A stretch of DNA of 56,694 bases, taken from assembly GCA_964502145.1 (NCBI GenBank), contig CAZCVI010000043.1, forward strand, positions 1 to 56,694, in the 5' to 3' direction. Numbering within the stretch: position 1 is the stretch's first letter; each line of letters begins with the position of its first letter. Shown piece by piece: positions 44,217 through 53,316 of the stretch. Below the pieces are notes generated by a model. That model did not search any database and was not told the origin of the DNA. It was given only the letters and a program-made list of their open reading frames with translations. Both the position numbers and the translations under genes were made by a program. Origin of the DNA: CAZCVI01 sp964502145 (GTDB lineage Bacteria > Acidobacteriota > Aminicenantia > UBA2199).

Positions 44217-44294
44217 TTGGAGGGGTGACAGTTCAAGGCTGTCACTTCAACCCATGCAAAACGTGGTACTATAAAATAAAAAGAGCAGGTGAAT

Positions 44295-45440
44295 ATGTTT
44301 GATTATCAGGAAAAAGAACGATTTTTTGCCCAAACCCAGCGGGGCTTGGAGCAGGTAGCCCTGGAAGAATTGGAAGAACTGGGCGCTATCAAGTGCAGTG
44401 AATCTTTTTGTGGTGTTTATTTCCAGGCGTCTCACGAGGAGTTGTATAGAATCAACTACATGGCCAGGACTCTGAGCCGGGTATTGGCGCCGCTGGTATC
44501 TTTCACCTGCAATTCGGAACAAGCGTTGTATAAAAAAGCCTATGATTTTCCCTGGCCCGAGCTTTTTTCAGTGGAAAAAACGTTTGCAGTGAAGGCGACT
44601 GTTTCTAACAGTCGCCTCAACCACTCGCAATATGCGGCTTTGCGATTGAAAGATGCGGTGGTGGATCATTTCCGCGACAAGTGCGGGAAACGACCGGATG
44701 TGGACCCGGAAAATCCAACCATTCTGCTCAATCTTAATATCCGCGAGAACCGCGCGTTGATCAGTTTGGATACTTCCGGTCAATCCCTTCATCGTCGCAG
44801 TTACCGCGTCGATACAGTTTCCACTCCTCTTCAGGAAACTCTGGCCGCGGCGATTATTCGTTTGAGTGGTTGGAATGGGGACAGACCGTTCATTGATCCG
44901 ATGTGTGGGTCCGGGACCTTTCTGGCGGAAGCATTGATGCACTATTGCCATATTCCTACTGGTTTTAAACGGAAACACATGGATTATGGGTTCGTGCAAT
45001 TGCCGGATTTTGACAGGAATATTTGGAATGGGGTGAAACGAGAAGAAGATAAAAAGATACGTCCTTGTCCAGAGGGTTTGATTCGTGGTAGTGATGTGGA
45101 TCCGCAAGCAGTAAAAGCAGCGCGGAGAAATCTGAACCAGATTCCGGGTGGGAATGAGATCATTGTCTCCCGTTCCGACTTTCGCAATCTCACCGAAACC
45201 AAGGGGCACATGATTGTTACCAATCCGCCTTACGGTATTCGTGTAGGCGAGAAAGAACCGTTGTTTGACCTATACAAAGAGTTTGGTGATTTCCTCAAAC
45301 AACAGTGCAATGGCTCTACCGCGTTTATTCTTTGTGGCGATATTGAATTGACCAAGCACATTGGCTTGAAAATTTCCCGACGTATCCCTTTATACAATGG
45401 TCCGATTGAAGCGCGGTTAATAAAAATCGACTTATATTAA
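44295..45440 (+). CDS. THUMP-domain class I SAM rRNA methyltransferase (RlmL-type)
   Basis: A 381-aa enzyme. N-terminal ferredoxin-like plus THUMP domain (RGLEQVALEELEELGAIKC; DFPWPELFSVEKTFAVKATV), then the RlmL-type linker (SLHRRSYRVDTVSTPLQETL) and Rossmann methyltransferase (FIDPMCGSGTFLAEAL for SAM; IRGSDVDPQAVKAARRNL; VTNPPYGIRVGE with the NPPY motif). This order is that of RlmL, which makes m2G2445 in 23S rRNA; the RlmK half is absent, as in most bacteria outside gamma-proteobacteria. ATG 44295 has AGGTG just before it. Confidence 0.92.
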   Translation: MFDYQEKERFFAQTQRGLEQVALEELEELGAIKCSESFCGVYFQASHEELYRINYMARTLSRVLAPLVSFTCNSEQALYKKAYDFPWPELFSVEKTFAVKATVSNSRLNHSQYAALRLKDAVVDHFRDKCGKRPDVDPENPTILLNLNIRENRALISLDTSGQSLHRRSYRVDTVSTPLQETLAAAIIRLSGWNGDRPFIDPMCGSGTFLAEALMHYCHIPTGFKRKHMDYGFVQLPDFDRNIWNGVKREEDKKIRPCPEGLIRGSDVDPQAVKAARRNLNQIPGGNEIIVSRSDFRNLTETKGHMIVTNPPYGIRVGEKEPLFDLYKEFGDFLKQQCNGSTAFILCGDIELTKHIGLKISRRIPLYNGPIEARLIKIDLY

Positions 45441-45631
45441 AGCTATTATTGCGAACTATTAAATTATAACGGCTTTTCGCCTTGATTTCTCCCGTGTACT
45501 TGTATATAATGTACTGGTAACGTTTCACATTGGAAAATAAATATTAAACATGGAATTCGTTTACGCATGGCAATCAACAGCTTGGCAAATAGAAATAGAA
45601 ATTAAAAATCTGACAGAGAAGAAAAATAGTA

Positions 45632-46681
45632 ATGAAATATAGTACATTTATAGTTGAATTAAAACACAAGGATACGGCGTTTACCGGAAGTTTGTTTCAT
45701 CAGGACGCCATACTTCCCACCCATTTTAAAAAAATCGGTAGAGACCTCTTTCTGGCCAGTTTTAAGACCCAGGTGGAGTTCCGTTTTTTGCAGAACGTTT
45801 CTTTCAAAGACCGGAGCAAGGAAATTTTGGTGCTTCTGCCGTTGTCCGTGGAGTATAATCAGCGTAAACTCACAAAACTCACCAAGATACTGGCAGTGGC
45901 GGGTATTAAAGAAAAAGATATCAAGAGTATTATATTGCATTTACTGGGTGTTGAACGATTTGTAAAAATCGAGGACTATATTGAATTTTTTGGTATTGAA
46001 CGGGAAGAGCTGCTCTCCTTTCTGGTGGAAGAAGAAATCCAAAAACATATTAAACTGATTGATGTCGCGCCATTGATTATAACCACGGTGGAGTCTATGG
46101 CACAATATCGTGAGCAGTTGCATGTGCTTTTTACGGATTGTTATACGGGTCGCATCCAGTCGGTTTTATTGACGGAAATCGCGGAAAAATTAAATCTACC
46201 ACTCACGTCAATTCTATTTAGATACCTGCTCCGATCTCTTCAGGAAAACTTTTCCTATAAAATTCACAAGGACAAAATCGTTTTTCAAAAACTGGCATTG
46301 ACGGAAACGGAAAAGGATTCGTTAACGGAAATTGAAAAAATCCTCAAGAAGAATAAGATGTATGTGTTTTCCATTGACGATATACTGGAATTATCCGGGT
46401 TGATTTATAAGGATGTGAATGCTACCCTCTGGTTCATGGTGGACAGCGGGCAGGTGGTCCAGTTGGATGAAAAATTCTTCATTTTTGCCGAGGATTTGAA
46501 CAAGGTGCTCAACAAGCTCAAAAAATACAAACGTAATGAGGGTGAATTGATTGATATTCCAGCACTGCGGGAACTCACCCTTTTTTCCCGTAAATATGTC
46601 GTCACTCTGTTCGAGTATTTTGATGCCCACCAAATCACTGAACGGGTTGAAAAAAAGCGCAGAATACTTCTGGGGGCATAA
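45632..46681 (+). CDS. protein resembling the C-terminal half of SelB, no GTPase domain
   Basis: A 349-aa protein. The C-terminus IDIPALRELTLFSRKYVVTLFEYFDAHQITERVEKKRRIL (here as ALRELTLFSRKYVVTLFEYF and QITERVEKKRRIL) strongly resembles the last winged helix of SelB, which binds the SECIS hairpin of selenoprotein mRNAs. Two to three more winged-helix-like modules precede it (HLLGVERFVKIEDYIEFFGI; IEKILKKNKMYVFSIDDILE). The first 90 residues may be a remnant of the SelB beta-barrel domain. There is no G1-G5 GTPase motif. Either a split SelB or an RNA-binding derivative. No selA, selC or selD is in the window. Confidence 0.6.
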   Translation: MKYSTFIVELKHKDTAFTGSLFHQDAILPTHFKKIGRDLFLASFKTQVEFRFLQNVSFKDRSKEILVLLPLSVEYNQRKLTKLTKILAVAGIKEKDIKSIILHLLGVERFVKIEDYIEFFGIEREELLSFLVEEEIQKHIKLIDVAPLIITTVESMAQYREQLHVLFTDCYTGRIQSVLLTEIAEKLNLPLTSILFRYLLRSLQENFSYKIHKDKIVFQKLALTETEKDSLTEIEKILKKNKMYVFSIDDILELSGLIYKDVNATLWFMVDSGQVVQLDEKFFIFAEDLNKVLNKLKKYKRNEGELIDIPALRELTLFSRKYVVTLFEYFDAHQITERVEKKRRILLGA

Positions 46682-46741
46682 TTCTTTATGGTATTGATAA
46701 AAAGGTGGGGGGAAATCTATAATTTTATTTTGAAATAAAAC

Positions 46742-46777
46742 AGACGATGATCTTGATTGGCATCAAAATCATCGTCT
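46742..46777. terminator. hairpin between convergent genes
   Basis: Arms AGACGATGAT / ATCATCGTCT with inner TTGAT/ATCAA, one mismatch and a 4-nt loop. It is between the SelB-like gene (plus) and the TPR gene (minus), and probably works as a shared terminator, though U-runs are weak. Confidence 0.65.
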
Positions 46778-46808
46778 ATTGTTATGTTACGGGGTAGGAA
46801 CACTGTTC

Positions 46809-47891
46809 TTAATTTTGAATGGGTTCGTCCACTGGTTTTTCGGTCGATTCAGTGGCAGTTGCGTTTTCTGTATCCACGTTAACGCGTGCTGTAGCAGCAG
46901 CGAGGATCGCGTTGTAACCTGCTTCTTTCTCTTCTTCGGTTTTATCTTTGGCGACTTGGTTGAAGTACAACTGTTGCAGGTATTTGAACGCCTCGGACTC
47001 TTTGTTTTGGCTGGAGAGGATGAAGGAATCGGCAAAATATTCGATGGCTTTTTCCGCGTCTTTTTTGTAAATTAATTGTCCAAGTCTTAACGCCTGTTCT
47101 GCCGATGGTTTCGCTTTGTAAGCCAATTCGAAATAGGTTACTGCTTTGTCTTTGTTGCCCTGTTTGTAGTAGGCTGTGGCCAAGAAGTTCGCTTCTTGAA
47201 ATTTTGGTTTCAGGGGATCGATGATTTGTTCGGCAATTTTAATAGCGTCATCTACTTTTCCCTTTTGATAGAGATTTACAGCCAGAGACAAGACCGTTTT
47301 TGAGGAGTTTTCGCTCTTGTCGCTATTGAATGCTTCCAAGGCTTTGACTGCGGCTTGGGGAATATCACCGTTGGTATAGAGAATACTGGCCTGGATTCTG
47401 TAAGCGGGCGCAATAAAGGCTGTTTTGTAATTGAGGACCAATTGTTCGGCTTTTTCCTTATCTTTTTCAATTATCCCGGCTTGATTGGCGATCTTGGTGG
47501 CGATTTCAATAGTGGTATCGGCATACTTATTCGCTTTAACCAGGTCCTTTTTGGTGATGAAGTAGGCGTTCGCCAAGTACAAACACATGCGGAGTTTATT
47601 GTTTTGATCTACATCGGGATATTCCAGGGCTTTCTCGCCGAACTGGATGGTTTCATCGTAATTCTTAACCCTGTAGGTAGTATCGGCCATATTGAGGTAG
47701 ATAAAACGCATAAATTTGTCGTTTTTATCTTCTCCATAGGCCAGTACATAGTCCTTCAGTAACTGGATTTTGACCTCCGGAGATTTCTCTGCGATGGCCT
47801 TCAGGTATAATTCCTGTTTCTTATCCACTGAAAACAGTAGCACTGAAAACACTAGAAACAAAGTGACCATAACTGTAATTTGTTTGTTCAT
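46809..47891 (-). CDS. exported TPR-repeat protein
   Basis: A 360-aa protein with a signal peptide (MNKQITVMVTLFLVFSVLLF) and tetratricopeptide repeats (YDETIQFGEKALEYPDVDQN; DLVKANKYADTTIEIATKIA; ANFLATAYYKQGNKDKAVTY; AYKAKPSAEQALRLGQLIY). The start at 47891 follows GGAGGCATCA; the ORF's upstream ATG lies before this site. The C-terminus is acidic and Thr-rich (TATESTEKPVDEP). TPR proteins are interaction scaffolds; this one probably acts in the periplasm. Partner unknown. Confidence 0.85.
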   Translation of the reverse strand: MNKQITVMVTLFLVFSVLLFSVDKKQELYLKAIAEKSPEVKIQLLKDYVLAYGEDKNDKFMRFIYLNMADTTYRVKNYDETIQFGEKALEYPDVDQNNKLRMCLYLANAYFITKKDLVKANKYADTTIEIATKIANQAGIIEKDKEKAEQLVLNYKTAFIAPAYRIQASILYTNGDIPQAAVKALEAFNSDKSENSSKTVLSLAVNLYQKGKVDDAIKIAEQIIDPLKPKFQEANFLATAYYKQGNKDKAVTYFELAYKAKPSAEQALRLGQLIYKKDAEKAIEYFADSFILSSQNKESEAFKYLQQLYFNQVAKDKTEEEKEAGYNAILAAATARVNVDTENATATESTEKPVDEPIQN

Positions 47892-48054
47892 TGATGCCTC
47901 CGATTCGAACAAAATATGATTGATACTTTCATTATAAATAATAAAACAGCCTTTTGTCAAGTCTTTAAGTGATTTTTTCCTGAATTTAACACGAATTCTC
48001 GAAATTTCCCGACCAGTGATTTTGATATGACCTTAATCCACCAGCCCATGCAAT

Positions 48055-48190
48055 TGGTGTGGACGATATGGACTTGGATGGACGATGTGGACAAAAAAAT
48101 GTTTTTATTTTCTGTCCACATTGTCCACAAAGTCCTATCTGTCCATGTCGTCGATGTTTTTTCAAGAATCTGGCGGTGAATTCAGGATGA
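48055..48190. repeat. composite palindrome, TGGACNATN variant
   Basis: Left arm: gtggacgatatggacttggatggacgatgtggac. Centre: A7/T-rich. Right arm: gtccacattgtccacaaagtcc...gtccatgtc. Right end: caagaatctggcggtgaattcagg, matching the family end. It lies in the gap before xseA. Confidence 0.8.
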
Positions 48191-48265
48191 AGAATCTTAT
48201 TGATTTTATGGAAGAATTGGGTTATATTTTTGTTTTACAATCTTGGAAACAAAAAAAAATAAAAA

Positions 48266-50122
48266 ATGAAAAGGGTAACCACTGTTATAAATGGGCAAGA
48301 AGTCAGCATAGCATTTGATGAGAACAGCATTCATATCTACAATGCTTTTCCGATCAAAGATGATTTGAAGCAGCGCGGATACCGTTGGAACCCGGCGGAT
48401 AAGAGCTGGTTTTCCAAACCCACGGACGTGGAAACAGAGCTCAACCGCTTGAAAAACAATCCCAAGGTCCCGCTACCGGTAAAAGTGGCAACGGCCAAAG
48501 TGGAATCGAAATCTGAAATCACGAATTTACCGCAATCTCTTTCTGTCTCTGATCTGCGTAACCGCATTGACCAACTGATCCGCGAGGGCATTCGCGGGAA
48601 TATCTGGGTCCGTGGTGTGATTGCCTCGGATGTTAAAAATTATAAATGGGCTGCTTACCTGGACTTAAAAGATGAGGATGAGAGCCGTGATATTTTTTTC
48701 AGGATGGAAATCAAAAAAGAGTACCTGGAAACAATCAATCGCAAACTGCTGGATTCGGGGGTCTCTCAGGGACTGGAAAAGGACTTGCCGGTTTTTTGCA
48801 ATGTGGATGTTCATTTACCGTTGCGTAATGTAGTGGATATTCGGTTGAGTTTGCTGGATATATTACCGGAATACACTCAGTCTAAGATACGCAATCAACG
48901 CGAGATCACGCTGGAAAAGTTAACGGCTGAAGGGATTATAGAGAATCAGAAACGTCTTGTTTTGCCCGCTTTGCTCACACATGTTGGTTTGATTTCGTCG
49001 GCACAGGGAACTTCTGTCCAGGATATCCTGGCGGGATTGGTTCCGTATGAGAGCAAGTACCGTTTTTATTTTGTCGATTCCCGCATGGAAGGCAGCAGTG
49101 CCGTGGACAATATAATCGGCGCATTGGAATTTCTGGAAGTGAGTAGCGGTGTGGAACTGGAAGCAATTATTATTGCACGGGGTGGGGGAAGCGAACAATC
49201 ATTGGCTGTATTCAATGACTTGCGGTTGTGTCGTCGGGTGTGTCTGACTGGTATTCCTATTATTACTGCGATTGGTCATGAGAAAGATGTCTCGGCTATT
49301 GAATGTTGTTCATGGTTAACTCCTACGCCGGCGACACCTTCTGGGGTAGGAAAGTATTTGCAACACCGCTATTTGAACCTACAGGAACAACTCTCTGGCA
49401 GGATCACGCAATTGATCCACCGTTTTACAACTGGTCAACGCCAGGAAATGGAAAAAATAAAATCCTATTTAAAGAATATCCCGGCGCGGGTGGCTGGGAG
49501 TGTTCGTTTGCGGCAAGAGAGATTGTCTACGATGGCACGGGGCTTAGAACGAGCGCTAACATTTACTGTTCGCGACCATGAACGACGTATTGGTGCGCAG
49601 ACAGGACAATTGTGGCGCCGGGTGGGGGATATACAGCTTCAGCACATTAAACATGTGGCCGTGTTGGTAGTGACTCTCCAGTCGCGTATTCGTGCCAAAC
49701 AGGCTAGGGCAGTGAAAGAGGTAGAAAAAACAATGGGGCGGCTTGATTTTGGGAAACGGCAACGAGACAATCAGAAACAGGGGGATGAACTGTATAATAG
49801 AACGCGTGTGCTTTTAAATCTGGCAAAAAAAACCATTGAATACAGTCGAAAAGATATCCAGGTCCGCCAGCAATTGGTGCAGGCTGCTGATCCGGTGCAA
49901 ATCTTGAAAAAAGGATTTACGCTCACGCTGGATCATGGGCACCGGGTGATCAAATCATGGCATGAATTTAATAGTTTGGACTCGGCCAGTGCAATCCTGC
50001 AATTTTATGATGGCAGCATGGAAATAGCGAAATATATAAACTCAACACCATCCCAAAACATACCGGGGTTGGATAGTGAGATCGTACAAGAGGTATACAT
50101 GAAGGAGGAAATCAAAAAATGA
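48266..50122 (+). CDS. xseA: exodeoxyribonuclease VII large subunit, N-terminally extended
   Basis: A 618-aa protein. Residues about 90-190 are the OB-fold (SVSDLRNRIDQLIREGIRGN; IWVRGVIASDVKNYKWAAYL). The nuclease domain includes VGLISSAQGTSVQDIL, AIIIARGGGSEQSLAVFNDL, ITAIGHEKDVSAIE and PTPATPSGV, all typical of XseA. A long helical region and a C-terminal segment follow (VQILKKGFTLTLDHGHRVIK). With XseB it degrades single-stranded DNA to oligonucleotides. Unusual: the first 65 residues form an extra domain (LKQRGYRWNPADKSWFSKPT) resembling DUF5710, which ordinary XseA lacks. It overlaps xseB by 4 bp (ATGA). Confidence 0.93.
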   Translation: MKRVTTVINGQEVSIAFDENSIHIYNAFPIKDDLKQRGYRWNPADKSWFSKPTDVETELNRLKNNPKVPLPVKVATAKVESKSEITNLPQSLSVSDLRNRIDQLIREGIRGNIWVRGVIASDVKNYKWAAYLDLKDEDESRDIFFRMEIKKEYLETINRKLLDSGVSQGLEKDLPVFCNVDVHLPLRNVVDIRLSLLDILPEYTQSKIRNQREITLEKLTAEGIIENQKRLVLPALLTHVGLISSAQGTSVQDILAGLVPYESKYRFYFVDSRMEGSSAVDNIIGALEFLEVSSGVELEAIIIARGGGSEQSLAVFNDLRLCRRVCLTGIPIITAIGHEKDVSAIECCSWLTPTPATPSGVGKYLQHRYLNLQEQLSGRITQLIHRFTTGQRQEMEKIKSYLKNIPARVAGSVRLRQERLSTMARGLERALTFTVRDHERRIGAQTGQLWRRVGDIQLQHIKHVAVLVVTLQSRIRAKQARAVKEVEKTMGRLDFGKRQRDNQKQGDELYNRTRVLLNLAKKTIEYSRKDIQVRQQLVQAADPVQILKKGFTLTLDHGHRVIKSWHEFNSLDSASAILQFYDGSMEIAKYINSTPSQNIPGLDSEIVQEVYMKEEIKK

Positions 50123-50415
50123 GTCAGCAATCCAATTCCCGTAAATATGAAGAGAATTACGCGGTGCTTGAGCGGATCACGGAATCCTTGAATAAAGATG
50201 AAATCGGTATTGATGATCTGGTAGTAAAGACCCGTGAAGCCCTGGATGCGGCCCGTGCCTGCATGGAAATCTTAAACCAGCAGAAGGGGGAATTCAAAAA
50301 ACTGGAAACGGAATTCTCGCAACTCTTACGGATTACCCAGGAAGAACCCCGTGAGAATCTTGCCGATGTTCCCAACCCTGTTGAAGATCGTATTGGACAG
50401 GATGATCCGTTTTGA
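50119..50415 (+). CDS. xseB: exodeoxyribonuclease VII small subunit
   Basis: A 98-aa helical protein with the XseB pattern (YEENYAVLERITESLNKDEI; DLVVKTREALDAARACMEIL). In this family the small subunit binds along the coiled coil of XseA. The C-terminal 30 residues are an acidic extension. It is translated after xseA with a 4-bp overlap and a GGAGGAAATC site. Confidence 0.92.
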   Translation: MSQQSNSRKYEENYAVLERITESLNKDEIGIDDLVVKTREALDAARACMEILNQQKGEFKKLETEFSQLLRITQEEPRENLADVPNPVEDRIGQDDPF

Positions 50416-50448
50416 GCTGCTTTTTAAGCGGCGTTGAGGCGTCAGACC

Positions 50449-51354
50449 ATGAAAAAATTACTATCACTCATATTTATTCCTTATTTGCTACTGATCGGAG
50501 TGGTTTTTTATTTATATTTTGGACCCGGCTTAATTAGTCGTTATGAACCGATGCAATGGCAGGGGGTTGTGACGCGTGTACCGGCAAACTTCCATGTACA
50601 AATATACAACAGCAAGGGCTGGAACGTGTATTCACTGGGGAAAATGGGGTCGCTGATAAAAATAGCCATTAAAGACACCTTTGATGTGTGTGCGCTGACC
50701 CGTTTTTATGATGACATTGTTTTTCAAGCGTCGCTTTCCCCGGATAAACTATTTTTTATTTCCAAGTCCCGGAAAATGTATGAAATGGTATATGCATATC
50801 GTACCGATGCTGTTGTTCTTTATTTTAGTGTCACTACCCCGTCTATTTATTCCTGTCGTTATATTATGGTCAAGCTCATGGAAGATTGTTTTTATAATGG
50901 CCAGCGCATTTTGTTATCTCAAGCTGCTCTGCCGCTGAGTGTTTATTCCAGTGATTTCTTATTGATGGGTGGGATGTTGATTCCTTTGCTTACCCTGATA
51001 ATCATCTTTTATTTATCCGGGAAAAAGCCTGGGGCGTGGCGTTTTGTGGGTGATCCGATTCGTTTTGAAGAGACGAATGTCTGGTATACTGCCCGGCGCA
51101 AGTATCGCCGCCGCAGTAGCTTTTGTTACCTTGTATTAACGTCTACCCGCTTGATGGTCTTCCTGTATATGAGACCTGTCTACGAATGCCGCTTTCATGA
51201 ACAAACACCAGACCTTCAATTTGAGGGTAAAAAAATGATCATCCACACCGAGAAGGATACACTGGTATTAAAACCCTCTGATATTGACAAATGGAAAACC
51301 TGTTTAAATGAATTTTTAATGAGGAACCGTGACACTGAAAAAAGCAGCCGTTAA
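50449..51354 (+). CDS. membrane protein of unknown function
   Basis: A 301-aa protein with an N-terminal membrane helix (LLSLIFIPYLLLIGVVFYLY), an extracytoplasmic domain of about 140 residues, a second helix (FLLMGGMLIPLLTLIIIFYL, about 180-200) and a basic cytoplasmic tail (ARRKYRRRSSFCYLVL). No family recognised. It follows xseB by 33 bp and overlaps the next gene by 26 bp, so it is part of the xseAB-metallopeptidase operon. Confidence 0.7.
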   Translation: MKKLLSLIFIPYLLLIGVVFYLYFGPGLISRYEPMQWQGVVTRVPANFHVQIYNSKGWNVYSLGKMGSLIKIAIKDTFDVCALTRFYDDIVFQASLSPDKLFFISKSRKMYEMVYAYRTDAVVLYFSVTTPSIYSCRYIMVKLMEDCFYNGQRILLSQAALPLSVYSSDFLLMGGMLIPLLTLIIIFYLSGKKPGAWRFVGDPIRFEETNVWYTARRKYRRRSSFCYLVLTSTRLMVFLYMRPVYECRFHEQTPDLQFEGKKMIIHTEKDTLVLKPSDIDKWKTCLNEFLMRNRDTEKSSR

Positions 51355-51913
51355 GATTATAGAATTTTTTACCAGTCATGAATTTGAAGGAATCCCGTTT
51401 GAAGTAGTACGTCGTCGGGTAAAATATTCACGCGTTGAATTTAAAACCGGCGGGTTACGGGTGATTGTGCCCCGTGGTATCAATCCCTTTCAAGTACTGA
51501 ACGACAACCGCGAGGTGATTTTAAAAAGGCATTACCGCTTACAGACCCAAATGGAAACCGCCCAGGATATCACCATGATGGAGTGGAGTGTCATGGATTT
51601 CCAGATCATTGTAACCCGTTATCTCCACACTTATTCCGCGCAATTAAACGTGGCTGCCAGAGGGATCAAGTTTCGGAAAATGAAGCGCAGGTGGGGCAGT
51701 TGTCGTCACGATGGCGTGATTACCCTCAATAGCTTCCTCAGATTTTTACCTGAAACGTTGATCGCTTATGTGGTTTACCATGAACTCACCCACTTGGTAG
51801 TTCATGGTCATAACCGTGATTTTAAACGCGTGATTGTTCAGGAATTTCCCAATTATCGCCTGTTAGACAAGGAATTAAACCTGTACGGCCTCAAATTATT
51901 TACCAGGGAATGA
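51329..51913 (+). CDS. YgjP/DUF45-type metallopeptidase
   Basis: A 194-aa protein with a zinc motif in VVYHELTHLVVHGHNRDFKR (HExxH in HELTH plus a third His), preceded by KRRWGSCRHDGVITLNSFLR, both typical of the YgjP/WLM family of putative metal-dependent hydrolases. GTG start with GAGG at 4 nt, inside the end of the preceding membrane-protein gene. Last gene of the xseAB operon; followed by a composite palindrome. Confidence 0.88.
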   Translation: MTLKKAAVKIIEFFTSHEFEGIPFEVVRRRVKYSRVEFKTGGLRVIVPRGINPFQVLNDNREVILKRHYRLQTQMETAQDITMMEWSVMDFQIIVTRYLHTYSAQLNVAARGIKFRKMKRRWGSCRHDGVITLNSFLRFLPETLIAYVVYHELTHLVVHGHNRDFKRVIVQEFPNYRLLDKELNLYGLKLFTRE

Positions 51914-51919
51914 TTACCT

Positions 51920-52120
51920 GAATTCACCGCCAAGTTAATGGGAAGACTGGGAATTATGGGAAGTATGGGAATGATGGGAAGTATGTGAATTATGGGATAA
52001 CAGAAATATTCGCATTCCTCCCATCATTCTCATCATTCCCATACTTCCCATAATTCCCATCATTCCCATACTTCCCACATTGTCTCACCATGTTTTCAAG
52101 ATTTTGATAGTGAATCCCGG
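51920..52120. repeat. composite palindrome, GGGAANNAT type
   Basis: Left end gaattcaccgccaag; left arm of seven gggaattat/gggaagtat units; centre gggataacagaaatattc; right arm of about eight tcccatcat/tcccatact units; right end gatagtgaatcccgg. It fills the gap between convergent metallopeptidase and nfo, and ends 2 bp before the nfo stop. Confidence 0.9.
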
Positions 52121-52121
52121 A

Positions 52122-52967
52122 TTATTGTCCTGCGAAGCTAAATAGTTGTTGTATTTCTTCTATCCAGAGTCCTTCTGCAATCGTTTCCAAAATTAAAGGC
52201 ATGTTATCCATGCGTGGGTCTTGCATGATGAATTTGAATGGTTCCAAACCCAGCAAGCCTTTACCTAAACTGTCATGGCGATCTTTGCGACTGCCCAGTT
52301 CCACTTTAGAATCGTTGATATGCATTCCTTTAAGATACTGGAAGCCCACGATTTCTGCGAAGGTTTTCATTGTATTTTCGTAGGTTTCACGTGTGCGCAG
52401 GTCGTATCCTGCCGCGAAGGTGTGGCACGTATCCAAACACACGCCGATGCGACTTTTATCATGGACCAACTCGATAATAGTGGCCAGATGTTCGAACCGG
52501 TGCCCCACGCTACCGCCCTGTCCCGATGTGTTTTCAATGACCGCCATTACCCCTTCTGTTTCATCCAGTGCCATATTGATGCTCGTGGCTACGCGGCTCA
52601 AGCATTCTTCGTCCGAGAGCATTTTCTTGTGGCTGCCCGGATGGAAATTAAGGTATTTTAAACCCAGCAAGCCGCACCGTTTCATCTCATCGCTGAAGGC
52701 GTGGCGCGATTTTTCCAAAGCCTCTTGTTCTGGTGCGCCCAGGTTGATCAGATAGGTATCATGGGGAAGAATCACGTCTGCCGAATAATTTTCCCGTTGA
52801 CAGTATTCCTTGAACTTGGCAATTTCTTCCTCGGTTAATGGTTTAGCCGCCCATTGTCTTTGGTTTTTGGTAAAAAGAGCAAATGCTGTGGCCCCGATTT
52901 TTTTTGCTTCTAAGGGCGCATTAAAAACACCGCCCGACGCGCTGACATGAGCACCCACATATTTCAT
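52122..52967 (-). CDS. nfo: endonuclease IV
   Basis: A 281-aa AP endonuclease of base excision repair (cuts 5' to abasic sites, three zinc ions). Hallmarks: VGAHVSASGGV at the N-terminus, LNFHPGSHKK, VIENTSGQGGSVG, GVCLDTCHTFAAGYD, GMHINDSKVELGSRKDRHDS, and LILETIAEG. Length is typical. It stands alone between two palindromic repeats. Confidence 0.97.
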   Translation of the reverse strand: MKYVGAHVSASGGVFNAPLEAKKIGATAFALFTKNQRQWAAKPLTEEEIAKFKEYCQRENYSADVILPHDTYLINLGAPEQEALEKSRHAFSDEMKRCGLLGLKYLNFHPGSHKKMLSDEECLSRVATSINMALDETEGVMAVIENTSGQGGSVGHRFEHLATIIELVHDKSRIGVCLDTCHTFAAGYDLRTRETYENTMKTFAEIVGFQYLKGMHINDSKVELGSRKDRHDSLGKGLLGLEPFKFIMQDPRMDNMPLILETIAEGLWIEEIQQLFSFAGQ

Positions 52968-53061
52968 TGTTCACCTCGTTTTATGTATCCATAGATTATA
53001 TTCATATCTGAGACATATGTCAAATGGATAATCTGTGGAACTCCACGACCAGGGAAACCAA

Positions 53062-53239
53062 AATTCACCGCCAAGTTTTTGGGAAGACTGGACTTTCTGG
53101 ACATACTGGACATTCTGGACTTACTGGACTTCACAAAACCTCTAAATTTTGTCCAGCTTGCCCAGTAAGTCCAGTATGTCCAGAAAGTCCAGCTTGCCAC
53201 GATTATCCGTGGCTCATTTTAAACTTGGCAGTGAATCCA
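53062..53239. repeat. composite palindrome, TGGACNNNC type
   Basis: Left end aaattcaccgccaag. The outer 24 bp of the arms (53088-53111 and 53169-53192) are perfectly complementary (units ctggacttt, ctggacata). Centre: ttcacaaaacctctaaatttt. Then a small hairpin ccacgg-like (gccacgattatccgtggc), and right end aacttggcagtgaatcc. The most complete copy in the window. Confidence 0.92.
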
Positions 53240-53316
53240 GGGAAAAAAAGAACAGGTATTGTATTTATCTTTTTTTTTATTTAAAATATCCCTATATAAT
53301 TAAAATGAGGCAAAAA

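Noticed and set aside
53083..53200. Collagen-like or Trp-rich small proteins from repeat ORFs (also at 3.7, 19.9 and 33.3 kb)
   Set aside because: These ORFs are translations of the 9-bp palindromic units (any frame stays open); no start signals or conservation of one frame.
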